Shown: piece after piece, positions 18,906-28,044 of the stretch
Layout: every line of letters begins with the position of its first letter
Position numbering within the stretch: the stretch's first letter is position 1
DNA from: Pelagicoccus enzymogenes
GTDB lineage: Bacteria; Verrucomicrobiota; Verrucomicrobiia; Opitutales; Opitutaceae
DNA length: 64,000 nt
Direction: 5' to 3'
Assembly: GCF_014803405.1 (NCBI RefSeq)
Contig: NZ_JACYFG010000009.1
Coordinates: 62,001 to 126,000 of the forward strand
Notes under the pieces: model-generated
The model's input: only the letters and a program-made list of their open reading frames with translations
Told to the model about the DNA's origin: nothing
Database searches by the model: none
Position numbers and translations under genes: made by a program

Positions 18906-20069
18906 ATGTCCAAACGCACCATCCTCGTCACCTGTCCTAAAGCCTGCGCCGAATACCTGGCCGAAGAGCTCAAGTCGCTCGGCTACCAGCCCACTTCCCT
19001 CGTCTCCAACGGCGTCTTCATCTCCGGCACCTACGAGGACTGCATCCGCCTCAATCTCACCCTGCGCACCGGCCTGCGGGTGCTCTGGGAAGTCGACACC
19101 TTCACCGCCCGCGACGGCGAGGACCTCTACCACCAAGCCGTACGTATGCCTTGGGAAGAGTGGATCCCCGAAGAAGACGCCTACATCTCCATCGTCTCCT
19201 CCGTGCGCAACGAGACCGTCGTCAACACCAACTTCCCCAACCTCCGCCTAAAGGACGCCATCGTCGATCGCATGCGCGAGGTCACCGGCGACCGCCCCAA
19301 CTCCGGCAACGAACGCGATCGCGGCGTCATCTTCCTCTATTGGCACGAAGAGGAAGTCTGCATCTACCTCGACACCTCCGGCATTCCCATTTCCAACCGC
19401 AACTACCGCTCCATGCCCGGCGCCGCGCCCATGCGCGAAAACCTGGCCGCTTCCGTCATCGCCGCTACCCAGTGGGACAAAGCCTCGCCCTTCCTCAATC
19501 CCATGTGCGGCTCCGGTACTCTCGCCATCGAAGCCGCCCTCATCGCTTCCGGCGTTCCCGGCCAACAGCAACGCCACGAGTTCGCCTTCCAGCACTTCAA
19601 GCCCTACGACGAAAAACGCTACCAAGAGATTCGCTCGGAAGTGCGCAAACGCATTCCCGACTCCCTCCCCTTTCCCATCATCGCCTCCGACATCGACCGC
19701 CAAGCCATCCGCGCCGCCGAAACCAACGCCAAAAAGGCCGGCGTCGCCCACCTCATCGAATTCCGCGTCTGCGACTTCCGAGAAGCGCCCATTCCCGAAG
19801 GCCCCGGCGTCATTGTATTGAATCCTGAATACGGCGAACGCCTCGGCGAGCAACGCCAGCTGGAAGCCACCTACAAAGCCATCGGCGACCTCTTCAAACA
19901 AAAGTGCCCCGGTTACTGGGGCTACATTTTCACCGGCAACAAAACCCTCGGTAAACGCGTCGGCCTTAAAACCAAGCGCAAGATCGAGTTCTACAACGGC
20001 CCCATCGAATGCCGCCTCCTCGAATACGAGCTCTACGGCGGCACCCGCAACCCCAAGAAAGTCAGCTAA
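18906..20069 (+). CDS. THUMP-domain class I methyltransferase, RlmL/YpsC-like (23S rRNA guanine-N2 type)
   Basis: 387 residues. Residues about 1-165 form the THUMP-bearing RNA-binding part; SAM-binding motif I is FLNPMCGSGTLAIEAALIA near residue 200. The catalytic motif IV reads NPEYGERLG, where most relatives have NPPYGER; the first Pro-Pro is Pro-Glu here. The family modifies guanine N2 in 23S rRNA (RlmL/RlmK group) in the cytoplasm. The length is that of the YpsC-like single-methyltransferase form, not the fused RlmKL. The last 8 bases overlap the convergent gene at 20062. Confidence 0.87.
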   Translation: MSKRTILVTCPKACAEYLAEELKSLGYQPTSLVSNGVFISGTYEDCIRLNLTLRTGLRVLWEVDTFTARDGEDLYHQAVRMPWEEWIPEEDAYISIVSSVRNETVVNTNFPNLRLKDAIVDRMREVTGDRPNSGNERDRGVIFLYWHEEEVCIYLDTSGIPISNRNYRSMPGAAPMRENLAASVIAATQWDKASPFLNPMCGSGTLAIEAALIASGVPGQQQRHEFAFQHFKPYDEKRYQEIRSEVRKRIPDSLPFPIIASDIDRQAIRAAETNAKKAGVAHLIEFRVCDFREAPIPEGPGVIVLNPEYGERLGEQRQLEATYKAIGDLFKQKCPGYWGYIFTGNKTLGKRVGLKTKRKIEFYNGPIECRLLEYELYGGTRNPKKVS

Positions 20070-20598
20070 TCAGACGCCTCAAAAACACGAGTCCGAATAA
20101 GCATAGCCCTAAAATAGCACCCGTCGTTCCCACGTTGTCCGGTACTGGCTTCCTCGAAATTTCTATGCTTTCCGGGAACTGGGTTTCGAACAGTTCGAAG
20201 ACATCAAAGGGATGCGCGCGAACTAGGTGATCTATGTCTTCATCGTTGATTATGAAGATTCTTCCCGCGATACCCACCGCAGGGTTGCTGTTCCCGATGT
20301 AGAAATTGGCAAAGTTTCCGAATTCGTTTTCATAGTCGATGGAGAGAATGGCTTCCCCCCACGGGTAATAGGGAGCGACAGGACCTCCCATGAGCTCCGT
20401 AAAAACGTAAGTGTGAGAGAACGCGAAACGGTCGTCCTCGGTTGGAACGTCTGATAGAGTTAGCATTCCACTCCCATCGATTCCCGGATAGTCGCTCCCC
20501 GAAATCGTTAGATTGAATCGAGCCGTGAGCGCTGTCGCCGATTGACAAACCAGAAACGCAGCACCCACCCAAAAGAGAATTCGGTGTGGAAAATGCAT
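20062..20598 (-). CDS. Small exported protein with VPDN-type C-terminal sorting signal
   Basis: 178 residues. Signal peptide MHFPHRILFWVGAAFLVCQS, cleavage near ATA; a beta-rich body of about 130 residues (SGMLTLSDVPTEDDRFAF); then RKPVPDNVGTTGAILGLCLF and a final FLRRLIS. The end has the three parts of a PEP/VPDSG-CTERM signal, with VPDNVG in place of VPDSG. The body resembles the short beta-sandwich proteins often carrying such tails. It overlaps the RlmL-like gene tail-to-tail by 8 bases. A GC-rich hairpin lies about 30 bases upstream of its start. Role unknown; surface or matrix location inferred from the tail. Confidence 0.72.
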   Translation of the reverse strand: MHFPHRILFWVGAAFLVCQSATALTARFNLTISGSDYPGIDGSGMLTLSDVPTEDDRFAFSHTYVFTELMGGPVAPYYPWGEAILSIDYENEFGNFANFYIGNSNPAVGIAGRIFIINDEDIDHLVRAHPFDVFELFETQFPESIEISRKPVPDNVGTTGAILGLCLFGLVFLRRLIS

Positions 20599-20627
20599 GG
20601 CCTGAAGTCCCTACTCTATACCGAGCC

Positions 20628-20650
20628 GCCCTGCTCGCAAGCCGCAGGGC
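20628..20650. repeat. GC-rich hairpin upstream of the VPDN-CTERM gene
   Basis: GCCCTGC and GCAGGGC pair perfectly around a 9-base loop. No T tract follows on either strand, so it is not a standard terminator. It may be a leader hairpin or a diverged extragenic repeat. Confidence 0.4.
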
Positions 20651-20823
20651 AGGCCCGACGTTCGTTAGAAGCGTATCTGTTCGAGCAAGCAAACGCGTTA
20701 ATGGATGAGACGATAGTGAGGCCCTGTTAAATCGCTTGGAATTTGCAGGCTTGTTCGTTTCGGCTGGCCACAACTCCCCTGAAACCATGAGTAAGTGAAA
20801 AGCGAATCAAACGCCCCAACCCC

Positions 20824-21618
20824 ATGGACGAACTCCTCTCCTACCAACGCGAAGCGTGGAACCGCCAATCCAAGGCCGGAAGCCCTTGGTGCACCCCTGT
20901 CACCAGCAAACAGATCGCCGCCGCCCGAAACGGAGACTGGAGCGTCATCCTCACGCCCAACAAGAAAGTTCCCCAACGCTGGTTCGGCGACCTTTCCGGC
21001 AAGGACCTGCTCTGTCTCGCCTCCGGCGGCGGCCAGCAAGCCCCCATCCTTGCCGCAGCCGGTGCAAAGGTCACCAGCTTCGACAACTCCGACGAGCAAC
21101 TCGCCAAAGACACGCTTGTAGCCAAGCGCGACGGACTCGCCATCCGCGCCGTGCAAGGCGACATGGCAGACCTGTCCGCTTTCGCCGACGAATCCTTCGA
21201 CCTCATTTTTCATCCCGTCTCCAACGTATTCGCCCCAGACATACGCCCCGTTTGGAAGGAGTGCTATCGCGTCCTTCGCAATGGAGGTCGCTTGCTGGCA
21301 GGCTTCATGAATCCCCATTTTTTCCTCTTCGACCACGAAGACGCGGAAAGAGACGGCAAACTGGAAGTGAAATACTCGCTCCCTTTTTCCGATCTCGAAA
21401 GCCTTCCAGAAAAGAAGCTGCAGCAAATCCGAGCCAAAGGCTACGCCTGCGAATTCAGCCACAGCCTCGAATCCCAGATCGGCGGCCAAACCGACGCCGG
21501 TTTCCTCGTCGCCGACCTCTATGAAGACAAGTGGAACGACGAAGCCACTCCGCTCAACAAGTACGCTCCCCTCTACATCGCCACCCTCGCACGCAAGCTG
21601 AGCGAGAGCTCTTCCTGA
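20824..21618 (+). CDS. Class I SAM-dependent methyltransferase
   Basis: 264 residues. SAM-binding motif I is DLLCLASGGGQQAPILAAAG (residues about 61-80), with SFDNSDEQL as the acidic-loop motif II and DLIFHPVSN as motif IV. This variant of motif I (ASGGGQQ) is typical of a group of small-molecule methyltransferases of unknown substrate. The ATG at 20824 follows a plausible start region, though no strong ribosome binding site is seen. It is 72 bases upstream of the symporter gene on the same strand; a shared transcript is possible but a common function is not evident. Confidence 0.82.
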   Translation: MDELLSYQREAWNRQSKAGSPWCTPVTSKQIAAARNGDWSVILTPNKKVPQRWFGDLSGKDLLCLASGGGQQAPILAAAGAKVTSFDNSDEQLAKDTLVAKRDGLAIRAVQGDMADLSAFADESFDLIFHPVSNVFAPDIRPVWKECYRVLRNGGRLLAGFMNPHFFLFDHEDAERDGKLEVKYSLPFSDLESLPEKKLQQIRAKGYACEFSHSLESQIGGQTDAGFLVADLYEDKWNDEATPLNKYAPLYIATLARKLSESSS

Positions 21619-21690
21619 CGGTCAGACAACGCGGCGGTCGATTTCGCGCAACGGTCATGCTTGGGTCCCTTAACCCCGAGCTCATCCCAC

Positions 21691-23142
21691 ATGACCCAAA
21701 CCCTCGTTTTCGTCCTCATTACGGCGAGTATCGCCCTGCTCACCTATTGGAAATGTCGCCAATTCGGCTCTCGCGGCACCGGCGCCAAAGAGTACTTCCT
21801 CGCCGGGGGAAGCCTCAGTTGGATCTTCGTCGCTGGCTCCCTCACGTTGACTAACATCAACACCGACACCCTTGTCGGCTGGAATGGCAACCAGACCTTG
21901 ATCGTGGTCTGGTGGGAACTGGCCGGCGTGGCGGGGCTCCTCTTGCTCGCCAAGGTTTTTCTCCCCATCTACTACCGCAACAACTGCACCACCGTCACGG
22001 AGCTGCTGGAACGCCGCTACGGCGAACCCAACCTGCGAGCAACGGTCGCCTTTCTCTTCCTACTGGGAAACGTCGCCATCTTTCTGCCGATCATGCTCTA
22101 CACGAGCTCGCTGTTCCTCATCTCGCTCTTCGACCTGCAAATCCCCCTCCTGCTCGTGGCCGCAACGATTGCGGTTGCGGGAGCCTTGTACGCTATTTTC
22201 GGCGGACTACGGGCCGTCGCCATTTCCGATACCTACAGTGGCGTGCTCCTCTTCGGAATGGCCCTCCTCGTCGTCTTCCTCGCTCTCGCCGCGGTCGATT
22301 GGAACCTTGCCGACCTGCCGCCAGAGCGGATCACCTTGATAGGCGACGCCAACTCCAAAGTGCCCTGGCACACCCTGCTCACGGGTATGATCCTGTCCCA
22401 GCTTTTCTACTGGAGCACCAACCAAACCATCACCCAACGCGCCCTTGCCGCCAAATCCCTCAAAGAGGCGCAACTCGGCTGCTACGCCGCAGCAGTCATC
22501 CGCGCCACCATCGTTCCTGCGATCGTTATCATTCCCGGTCTCTGCGCCTTCAAGCTGTATGGAGAAACTGGAGACAGCACCTATGGCCGCATCGTTTCGG
22601 ATACGCTTCCGCATTGGCTAACCGGAGCCTTCGCCGCTGCCATGGTGGCCGCGACGATGACAAGCTTCAACTCGACCCTCAACTCCTCCGCCGCCCTCTA
22701 TGTCTGCGACCTGCACCAACGCTACTTCAATCCGAAGGTGAACATCACCCGCCTCAGCGTCAGCGTCTCCATCCTGTTCGCTCTCCTCGGCATTGGACTC
22801 GTTCCCCTCTACATGGGGGCCGAGAGCATCATCCAGCTCATTCAACAGCTCATCGGCCTCTTCAGCATGCCGATCCTCGCCGCCTTCATGACCGGCCTGC
22901 TCTTCCGCAACGTCGACGCCCGAGCCGTCATCGCCTCGCTCCTTTTCGGGGCCGGGCTCTATGCCTTACTTACCTTCGGCTGGGAGGCTTGGTACGCCAC
23001 CGCCCCCGACGCCCGAATCAAGCCGTGGCACTTCCTGCACGTCATGTTCATCACCGTCTGCTGCTGCATCGGATTCGCTCTTGCCATCAATCGCGCTATA
23101 TTCAGTCGCCGCGCCCGTTTCGACTTTCGCAAAATCGCTTAA
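21691..23142 (+). CDS. Sodium:solute symporter family protein (SSS/SLC5)
   Basis: 483 residues with about 13 membrane helices. Typical SSS features are the N-terminal KEYFLAGGSLSWIFVAGSLT segment and TNINTDTLVGWNGNQ, LERRYGEPNLRATVAFLFLL after helix 3, and ATMTSFNSTLNSSAALYVCD, which contains the Ser-rich sodium-site helix. These proteins import sugars, amino acids or other small solutes with Na+. The ATG at 21691 is favoured over a TTG ten codons earlier. The gene lies 16 bases upstream of the oligogalacturonate-lyase-like gene, which suggests that the solute is a uronate or an oligosaccharide fragment (inference). Confidence 0.88.
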   Translation: MTQTLVFVLITASIALLTYWKCRQFGSRGTGAKEYFLAGGSLSWIFVAGSLTLTNINTDTLVGWNGNQTLIVVWWELAGVAGLLLLAKVFLPIYYRNNCTTVTELLERRYGEPNLRATVAFLFLLGNVAIFLPIMLYTSSLFLISLFDLQIPLLLVAATIAVAGALYAIFGGLRAVAISDTYSGVLLFGMALLVVFLALAAVDWNLADLPPERITLIGDANSKVPWHTLLTGMILSQLFYWSTNQTITQRALAAKSLKEAQLGCYAAAVIRATIVPAIVIIPGLCAFKLYGETGDSTYGRIVSDTLPHWLTGAFAAAMVAATMTSFNSTLNSSAALYVCDLHQRYFNPKVNITRLSVSVSILFALLGIGLVPLYMGAESIIQLIQQLIGLFSMPILAAFMTGLLFRNVDARAVIASLLFGAGLYALLTFGWEAWYATAPDARIKPWHFLHVMFITVCCCIGFALAINRAIFSRRARFDFRKIA

Positions 23143-23158
23143 CCCCAACCCCAATTCC

Positions 23159-24418
23159 ATGAAAGCCCTTTCCATCGCTATGCTATCTCTCGGATTCGCC
23201 ACCAGCCTAGCAGCCCAAACCATCAATGGCATCGACTACTCGACCTACGGAGATCCAGCCAACACCTTCGAAATGACGCACAGCGACATTCTCGGCCAGC
23301 GCTTCGCTTCCGAGCACCTCACGCTCGTCGACCCCGTCACCGAAGTGCCCTACATCGCGCTGACCACTTCCAAGCACAGCAATTCCAAATTCTACCAAAC
23401 CCACCCCAGCTGGACCCCGGACGGCAAGTATATCATCTTTCGATCCAGCCGCGGCCGCAACGAAGATACCGGCTCCCGCGGCTTCGCCTACGCGATGTCC
23501 ATGGAAACCTTCGAAATCACCCAAGTCACCACCGCAGATTGGGGCAGCAATCTCCACCTCGGCTGGAAGGAAAACCTCGCCTACTTCTTCCACGACCAAA
23601 AATTAAAGGCCCTCGACCTCGGCCAATTGCTCGCCGACAGCGCGGCTGGCTCAGTGGCCGCTCCCGAGACTTATCTCACCACCCTCATCACCCTCCCCGA
23701 AGGCTTTCGCCATACTGGCGGCCTCGGCATCGACGCGAACCAAAACAGGGCCTATTTCGGCGGACGAGGAGAAAACCGCGGCACCATTCTCTACTCCGCC
23801 GACTTCTCGACCGGAGAACTGACCCAGTTGCTCGAAGTCCCGCTCTGGGCCAACCACATCCAAGCCAATCCCTACGTCAGCGGCGAATTCATGTACTGCT
23901 GGGAAACCCGCGGCGACGCCCCTCAACGTATGTGGATGGTATCCATTTCTCCAGACGGCTCCGTCACCAACCGAGCCGTCTATCCGGAAAAGCCATCCGA
24001 GTGGGTCACGCACGAGGTCTACAGCGACGCCGATCACATCGTCTTCAACGTCATGGCTCACCTCGACCGCTTGCAAGAGAATCCCACCGGCGTCTTTTCC
24101 CTCAACCTGCGCACCGACGAAGTCACCAACCACGGGCAAATCGGCAAAGGCGGCTTTTGGCACTGCGACCGCAGCGAAGACGGACGCTGGATCGTGGCCG
24201 ACACCTTCGACGGCGAGCTCTACCGCATCGATACCGAAACCGGTATCCAAACGCTGCTTACAACCGGACACCGTGGAATCTCAAAGAGTCCCTTCACCAG
24301 CGAAGCCCACTCGCATCACAACATCAGTCCGGACAACAAATGGGTGCTCTTCAATTCCAGCCAGCTGACCGACTCGGACATCATGCTCGTCCCGCTCCAC
24401 CCGGAGCAGGCAAAGTAG
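23159..24418 (+). CDS. Exported oligogalacturonate-lyase-like (PL22-like) beta-propeller protein
   Basis: 419 residues with a signal peptide (KALSIAMLSLGFATSLAAQ). The body is a seven-bladed-propeller-like series with THPSWTPDGKYIIFRSSRGR, DRSEDGRWIVADTFDGELYR and EAHSHHNISPDNKWVLFNSS. The pattern of an H-rich blade followed by SPD(N/G)KWVLFNS is what oligogalacturonate lyases (PL22) show around their Mn-binding His residues. In that family the enzyme cleaves unsaturated digalacturonate. The signal peptide is unlike the cytoplasmic classic enzymes, so substrate and site may differ. The 16-base gap to the SSS symporter supports a joint catabolic role. No transcription terminator is clear before the convergent trhO. 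Confidence 0.72.
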   Translation: MKALSIAMLSLGFATSLAAQTINGIDYSTYGDPANTFEMTHSDILGQRFASEHLTLVDPVTEVPYIALTTSKHSNSKFYQTHPSWTPDGKYIIFRSSRGRNEDTGSRGFAYAMSMETFEITQVTTADWGSNLHLGWKENLAYFFHDQKLKALDLGQLLADSAAGSVAAPETYLTTLITLPEGFRHTGGLGIDANQNRAYFGGRGENRGTILYSADFSTGELTQLLEVPLWANHIQANPYVSGEFMYCWETRGDAPQRMWMVSISPDGSVTNRAVYPEKPSEWVTHEVYSDADHIVFNVMAHLDRLQENPTGVFSLNLRTDEVTNHGQIGKGGFWHCDRSEDGRWIVADTFDGELYRIDTETGIQTLLTTGHRGISKSPFTSEAHSHHNISPDNKWVLFNSSQLTDSDIMLVPLHPEQAK

Positions 24419-24449
24419 CTGAAGACAAATCAGGAAGCGTATACTCGCT

Positions 24450-25439
24450 CTACTCGCCCTTTTTCTCGTTCGCCTTTTTGCGCTCTTCGAGCTTCTGCTC
24501 GCGCCACTGCTCGCGCTCGAGCAGAGTCGCCCCAATGTGCTTGCGGCCTAGGGCCTTGCTGATTTCCACTTGCTTCTGGCGCTCGGCCGCCCGAATGCGC
24601 TGCTCCTCCGTCAATGTATCGAAACAGTGGGGACAGCTGATTCCCTCCACGTACTTTTCGGACTTCGTTTCCTCTTCCGTCAAAGCATGGCGACAAGCCC
24701 GACACATCTCGTAGTCGCCCTTCTTCAGGGAGTGATCCACCGCTACGCGGTTGTCGAATACGAAACAATCGCCCTGCCAAAGGCTTTCTTTGGGATCCAC
24801 CTTCTCCAAGTAGTTAAGAATGCCACCTTCCAAGTGGTAGACCTTTTCGAATCCTTCCTTCAGCAAGTAGGAGGTCGACTTCTCGCAGCGAATTCCGCCG
24901 GTACAAAACATCGCCACCTTCTTGTCCTTCTTGTCGGCAAGCTCCTTTTTCACGTAATCGGGGAACTCGCGAAACGATTTCGTATTCGGGTCGAGCGCTC
25001 CCTTGAAGGTGCCGATCTCGTACTCGTAGTCGTTTCGCGTATCGACTAGAATGACATCCGGATCTGAGATCAGCTCGTTCCACTTTTCCGGCGGCACGTA
25101 CTCGCCCACTTGGTCGTTAGGGTTCACCTCCGGCAAGCCCAAGCGCACGATCTCCTTTTTCAGGCGAACCTTCATGCGATAGAAAGGACACTCGTCCGCC
25201 CAAGACCGCTTCACCGTCAGGGCCCCGATCGCTGGGTCCGACTGCAGGTACTCGAGCACCGCTTCCACTCCGGCCTCCGGTCCTGCCATCGTCGAATTGA
25301 TCCCTTCATGAGCCAAAAGGATGGTGCCCTTGACGCCATGCTGCTCGCAAAACTCCAGCAAGGGCTGCTTGCGGGCTTCGAAATCGGGCAGATCGACGAA
25401 CTTGTAGTAGGCAACGACCAGTGACTTTTCCGTACTCAT
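24450..25439 (-). CDS. trhO: tRNA uridine(34) hydroxylase, rhodanese family
   Basis: 329 residues. TrhO (YceA) makes 5-hydroxyuridine at the wobble position of some tRNAs. Order of parts: an N-terminal acylphosphatase-like domain (LLAHEGINSTMAGPEAG), a rhodanese domain with DVILVDTRNDYEYEIG and the active-site loop CTGGIRCEKSTSYL, and a Cys-rich C-terminus (CRACRH ... CPHC) that could bind zinc, followed by a Lys/Glu helix. The ATG at 25439 gives the family start; the upstream in-frame start at 25514 adds unrelated residues. It faces the Wzi-like gene across about 146 bases. Confidence 0.92.
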   Translation of the reverse strand: MSTEKSLVVAYYKFVDLPDFEARKQPLLEFCEQHGVKGTILLAHEGINSTMAGPEAGVEAVLEYLQSDPAIGALTVKRSWADECPFYRMKVRLKKEIVRLGLPEVNPNDQVGEYVPPEKWNELISDPDVILVDTRNDYEYEIGTFKGALDPNTKSFREFPDYVKKELADKKDKKVAMFCTGGIRCEKSTSYLLKEGFEKVYHLEGGILNYLEKVDPKESLWQGDCFVFDNRVAVDHSLKKGDYEMCRACRHALTEEETKSEKYVEGISCPHCFDTLTEEQRIRAAERQKQVEISKALGRKHIGATLLEREQWREQKLEERKKANEKKGE

Positions 25440-25585
25440 GCTGGCGGGATACCTCTCCCCGCAAAAATGTCGAGATTTCAGTCTCGGCAGGGCAACCGCA
25501 TCAGCATGCCACACGTATACAGAAAACCATCGCGCCTAAAAACGCGCTTCCACTTACAGACGAAAGTCCTTTTAAACAGCCCTCT

Positions 25586-27076
25586 ATGAATTTTCCCGCC
25601 GGCAAACGAGCTTCTCGCGCCCTCTTTCCTACTCAGATCCTCACGGTTTTCGCCACGCTGGCCACCGCCTCCCTCTCCGCGCAAAACGCTATCGCTCCGG
25701 GAGACGAAGCCCTTCGCCACCACCTCCAGCTTCTCATCGACGAGGGTGTCGTGGAAACGCTCAGCACCAGTTGGCCACTCTCCGACAAGGAAATCGCCCT
25801 CAGCGTCGCAAGCGTCAACGCCGACGAACTGACTCCCTCCCAATCCCAGTCCCTCAGCGCCCTGCAGCAACGCCTGGCACGGACCGCCAAGGCGTCCACC
25901 GTCCTTCAATACGGCAGCGACCGCCAGGAACTGCGTGGCTTCGCGGACGATTTCCGCGAGCGCGGCGAAATTCGCTTCCAAACCAACGAACAAGTCGGGC
26001 TCTTCACCTTTCACCTACAAGCTGCCGCGGTCGACGACCCGCTCGACTCCAAAGACTACCGCCTCGACGGAAGCTACGTCTCCCTCGACTGGAAAAATTG
26101 GCAGTTCGGAGCCGGAGCCATCGACCGCTGGTGGGGACCGGGATGGCAAGGAAGCCTCATCCTTTCCAACAATGCCCGCCCCAGCCCTGGACTGTTTCTC
26201 AATCGCAACACCACGAAAGCCTTCGATCTGCCAGTCCTGCGCAAGCTGGGCCCTTGGTCCTTCAGCGCCTTCGCAAACCAACTGGAAAGCGATCGCCACA
26301 TCCCAGATGCCAAGCTCCTCGGCGCCCGTTTCACCTTCAAGCCCATCGACTCCCTCGAAATCGGCCTCTCGCGCACTGCCCAGTGGGGCGGCGAAGGACG
26401 TCCCGAAAACCTCAGCAGCCTGAAGGACCTCATCCTTGGAAACGACAACGTCGGCGACGACGGCATCGAGCTCGACGGCTCCAACGAACCGGGCAACCAG
26501 CTCGGCGGCATCGACCTTCGCTGGACCACTCGCATCGCCGAGCAACCGGTCACCTTTTACGGCCAGCTCATCGGCGAGGACGAGGCCGGCGGATTCCCCT
26601 CGCGCAAGATTGGCCTCTTCGGAATCGAGACCCCTATCGCTACGAACTTCTCGCAAGGACGCGTCTTCCTCGAAGCCAGCGACACCACTATGGACTTCCT
26701 CGACGACCGCTTCGCCAATGGCACCTACAACCACAGCGTCTACCAAAGCGGCTACCGCTACCGCGGAAACGCGCTCGGAGCCTCCACCGACAACGACTCC
26801 CGTCTGCTGACTTTGGGCGGTTTTCATGAAATCGGCTCTGACAATTCACTGACTTGGAAAGCTCAATACGCCTCTCTCAATCGAGATGGTTCCCCCGGCC
26901 GCAACACCATTGCCAGCTCTCACGAGCAGGTTGGAATCCTCTCGGCCAAGTTCGAGCACCAGCTGAACGAGCAATTGAGCCTCGGGCTGAACGCCAGTCA
27001 CCTGCTGGATGACGTCTCGCCGGATACGCGACTCCCGAAGTCGAGCATCCAGCTCGCGCTTACCATTTTCAACTAG
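25586..27076 (+). CDS. Capsule assembly Wzi family outer membrane protein
   Basis: 496 residues. After a signal peptide (FPTQILTVFATLATASLSAQ) there is a helical periplasmic segment of about 90 residues, then amphipathic strands predicted to form a beta-barrel: RGEIRFQTNEQVGLFTFHLQ, AGAIDRWWGPGWQGSLILSN and a final IQLALTIFN ending in an aromatic residue followed by Asn. The motif DRWWGPGW with SNNARPSPG is highly characteristic of Wzi-like proteins, which help tether capsular polysaccharide at the cell surface. The ATG at 25586 starts the signal peptide. It overlaps the convergent SRPBCC-VOC gene by 4 bases. Confidence 0.83.
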   Translation: MNFPAGKRASRALFPTQILTVFATLATASLSAQNAIAPGDEALRHHLQLLIDEGVVETLSTSWPLSDKEIALSVASVNADELTPSQSQSLSALQQRLARTAKASTVLQYGSDRQELRGFADDFRERGEIRFQTNEQVGLFTFHLQAAAVDDPLDSKDYRLDGSYVSLDWKNWQFGAGAIDRWWGPGWQGSLILSNNARPSPGLFLNRNTTKAFDLPVLRKLGPWSFSAFANQLESDRHIPDAKLLGARFTFKPIDSLEIGLSRTAQWGGEGRPENLSSLKDLILGNDNVGDDGIELDGSNEPGNQLGGIDLRWTTRIAEQPVTFYGQLIGEDEAGGFPSRKIGLFGIETPIATNFSQGRVFLEASDTTMDFLDDRFANGTYNHSVYQSGYRYRGNALGASTDNDSRLLTLGGFHEIGSDNSLTWKAQYASLNRDGSPGRNTIASSHEQVGILSAKFEHQLNEQLSLGLNASHLLDDVSPDTRLPKSSIQLALTIFN

Positions 27077-27927
27077 CCGACAACTTCAGCTCCGGGTTCT
27101 TTCACGAAGCCCTTGCGAGAGCCGTCCATCCTCCCGTTCGGCGAACTGAGGTATATCAAAACGCCGTTGGGATCGACTGCTACGCACGTCCGCTCGCCCC
27201 AAGGCTGATCTGTAGGAGCTTCGCGGAACAGCAAGCCCTCGCCCTCCAATCGCTGATGCTCGGCATCCACGTCCTCCACGGAAAGAGAGAGCCACACGCC
27301 CCTACCCGAGGTCGCCACCTCGAACTCCCGATGCTCCGCGTCCGCTGCCGCAGCCATCACTCCAATCTGCTCTCCGCCCGGTCCACGGAGATGCAGGTAG
27401 AACGGGGCATCGAAGACAGCTTCGAAACCGAAGTACCCGCAGTAGAACGCTCGCGTCGCCTCCAAATTTTCGCTGACGATTCCCACGCAAAGCCGGCTTT
27501 CTTCAGGCAGACCGGAGCTCACTTCCCCACCGCCAAAACGCTCGACAAGGGATCCCACCTCGCGCACCAGCCCGCGGTAGTGCATTTCAAAAAGAGCGTC
27601 CGTCATGCCGGGACGCTGCGACTTGAACATCGTAAACGAAGCGACCGTCTGCCCGTTGTCCGCCTTGAAGACGCGAATGGGAAAAGTTTCCATCAACTCC
27701 AAGGTCGGACCCGCCAACATTTCAATGCAACCGCTGGCGCGATCCGCGTCGATAGCAAACGCTAGCGCTCCACCCAGAGGCGTCGTCACCACCCAACGCT
27801 CGTCCTCCTTGCGGACGGACTGGCAAAAGCTGACTGCCCACAGCGGCAAGGTTTTGGGGTCGGCCAAAAAAGAAAACACTTCGTCCAGCGAAGCGGAAAC
27901 AGTGATTGTAACAGTGCGGTTCTTCAT
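27073..27927 (-). CDS. Fusion of an SRPBCC/START-like domain and a VOC (glyoxalase-like) domain
   Basis: 284 residues in two parts. Residues about 1-125 are START-like (ASLDEVFSFLADPKTLPLWA, typical of the SRPBCC superfamily), with a hydrophobic cavity fold. Residues about 140-265 are a VOC domain: ESRLCVGIVSENLEATRAFY, CGYFGFEAVF and a C-terminal VAVDPNGVLIYLSSP. Both types of domain occur alone in many bacteria; the fusion suggests one ligand-binding or enzymatic unit. Metal ligands cannot be fixed by eye. It is the last gene of the same-strand group with cytochrome b562 and the WYL regulator, but a terminator at 27984 separates it, so it likely has its own promoter. Confidence 0.75.
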   Translation of the reverse strand: MKNRTVTITVSASLDEVFSFLADPKTLPLWAVSFCQSVRKEDERWVVTTPLGGALAFAIDADRASGCIEMLAGPTLELMETFPIRVFKADNGQTVASFTMFKSQRPGMTDALFEMHYRGLVREVGSLVERFGGGEVSSGLPEESRLCVGIVSENLEATRAFYCGYFGFEAVFDAPFYLHLRGPGGEQIGVMAAAADAEHREFEVATSGRGVWLSLSVEDVDAEHQRLEGEGLLFREAPTDQPWGERTCVAVDPNGVLIYLSSPNGRMDGSRKGFVKEPGAEVVG

Positions 27928-27983
27928 ACCCCGCCACCTTAACTCGTCTCGCTGACAACCCTATGTCAGCAGACAATCAATGC

Positions 27984-28015
27984 ACAAAAAAACTCCGCCT
28001 GGATTAAGGCGGAGC
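27984..28015 (-). terminator. Rho-independent terminator of the cytochrome b562 gene
   Basis: Perfect 8-base arms CTCCGCCT and AGGCGGAG with a 6-base loop; on the minus strand followed by seven T. It lies 30 bases after the stop codon at 28045. Confidence 0.88.
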
Positions 28016-28044
28016 CTGCAAACAATTTCAGGACTCCAGATCGC

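Noticed and set aside
21661-21690. TTG start of the symporter ten codons upstream
   Set aside because: The added residues have no family match, and the ATG at 21691 leads directly into the first helix.
27211-27224. TGTAGGAGCTTCGC inside the SRPBCC-VOC gene as another REP-like element
   Set aside because: It lies in a conserved coding region and has no palindrome after the head.
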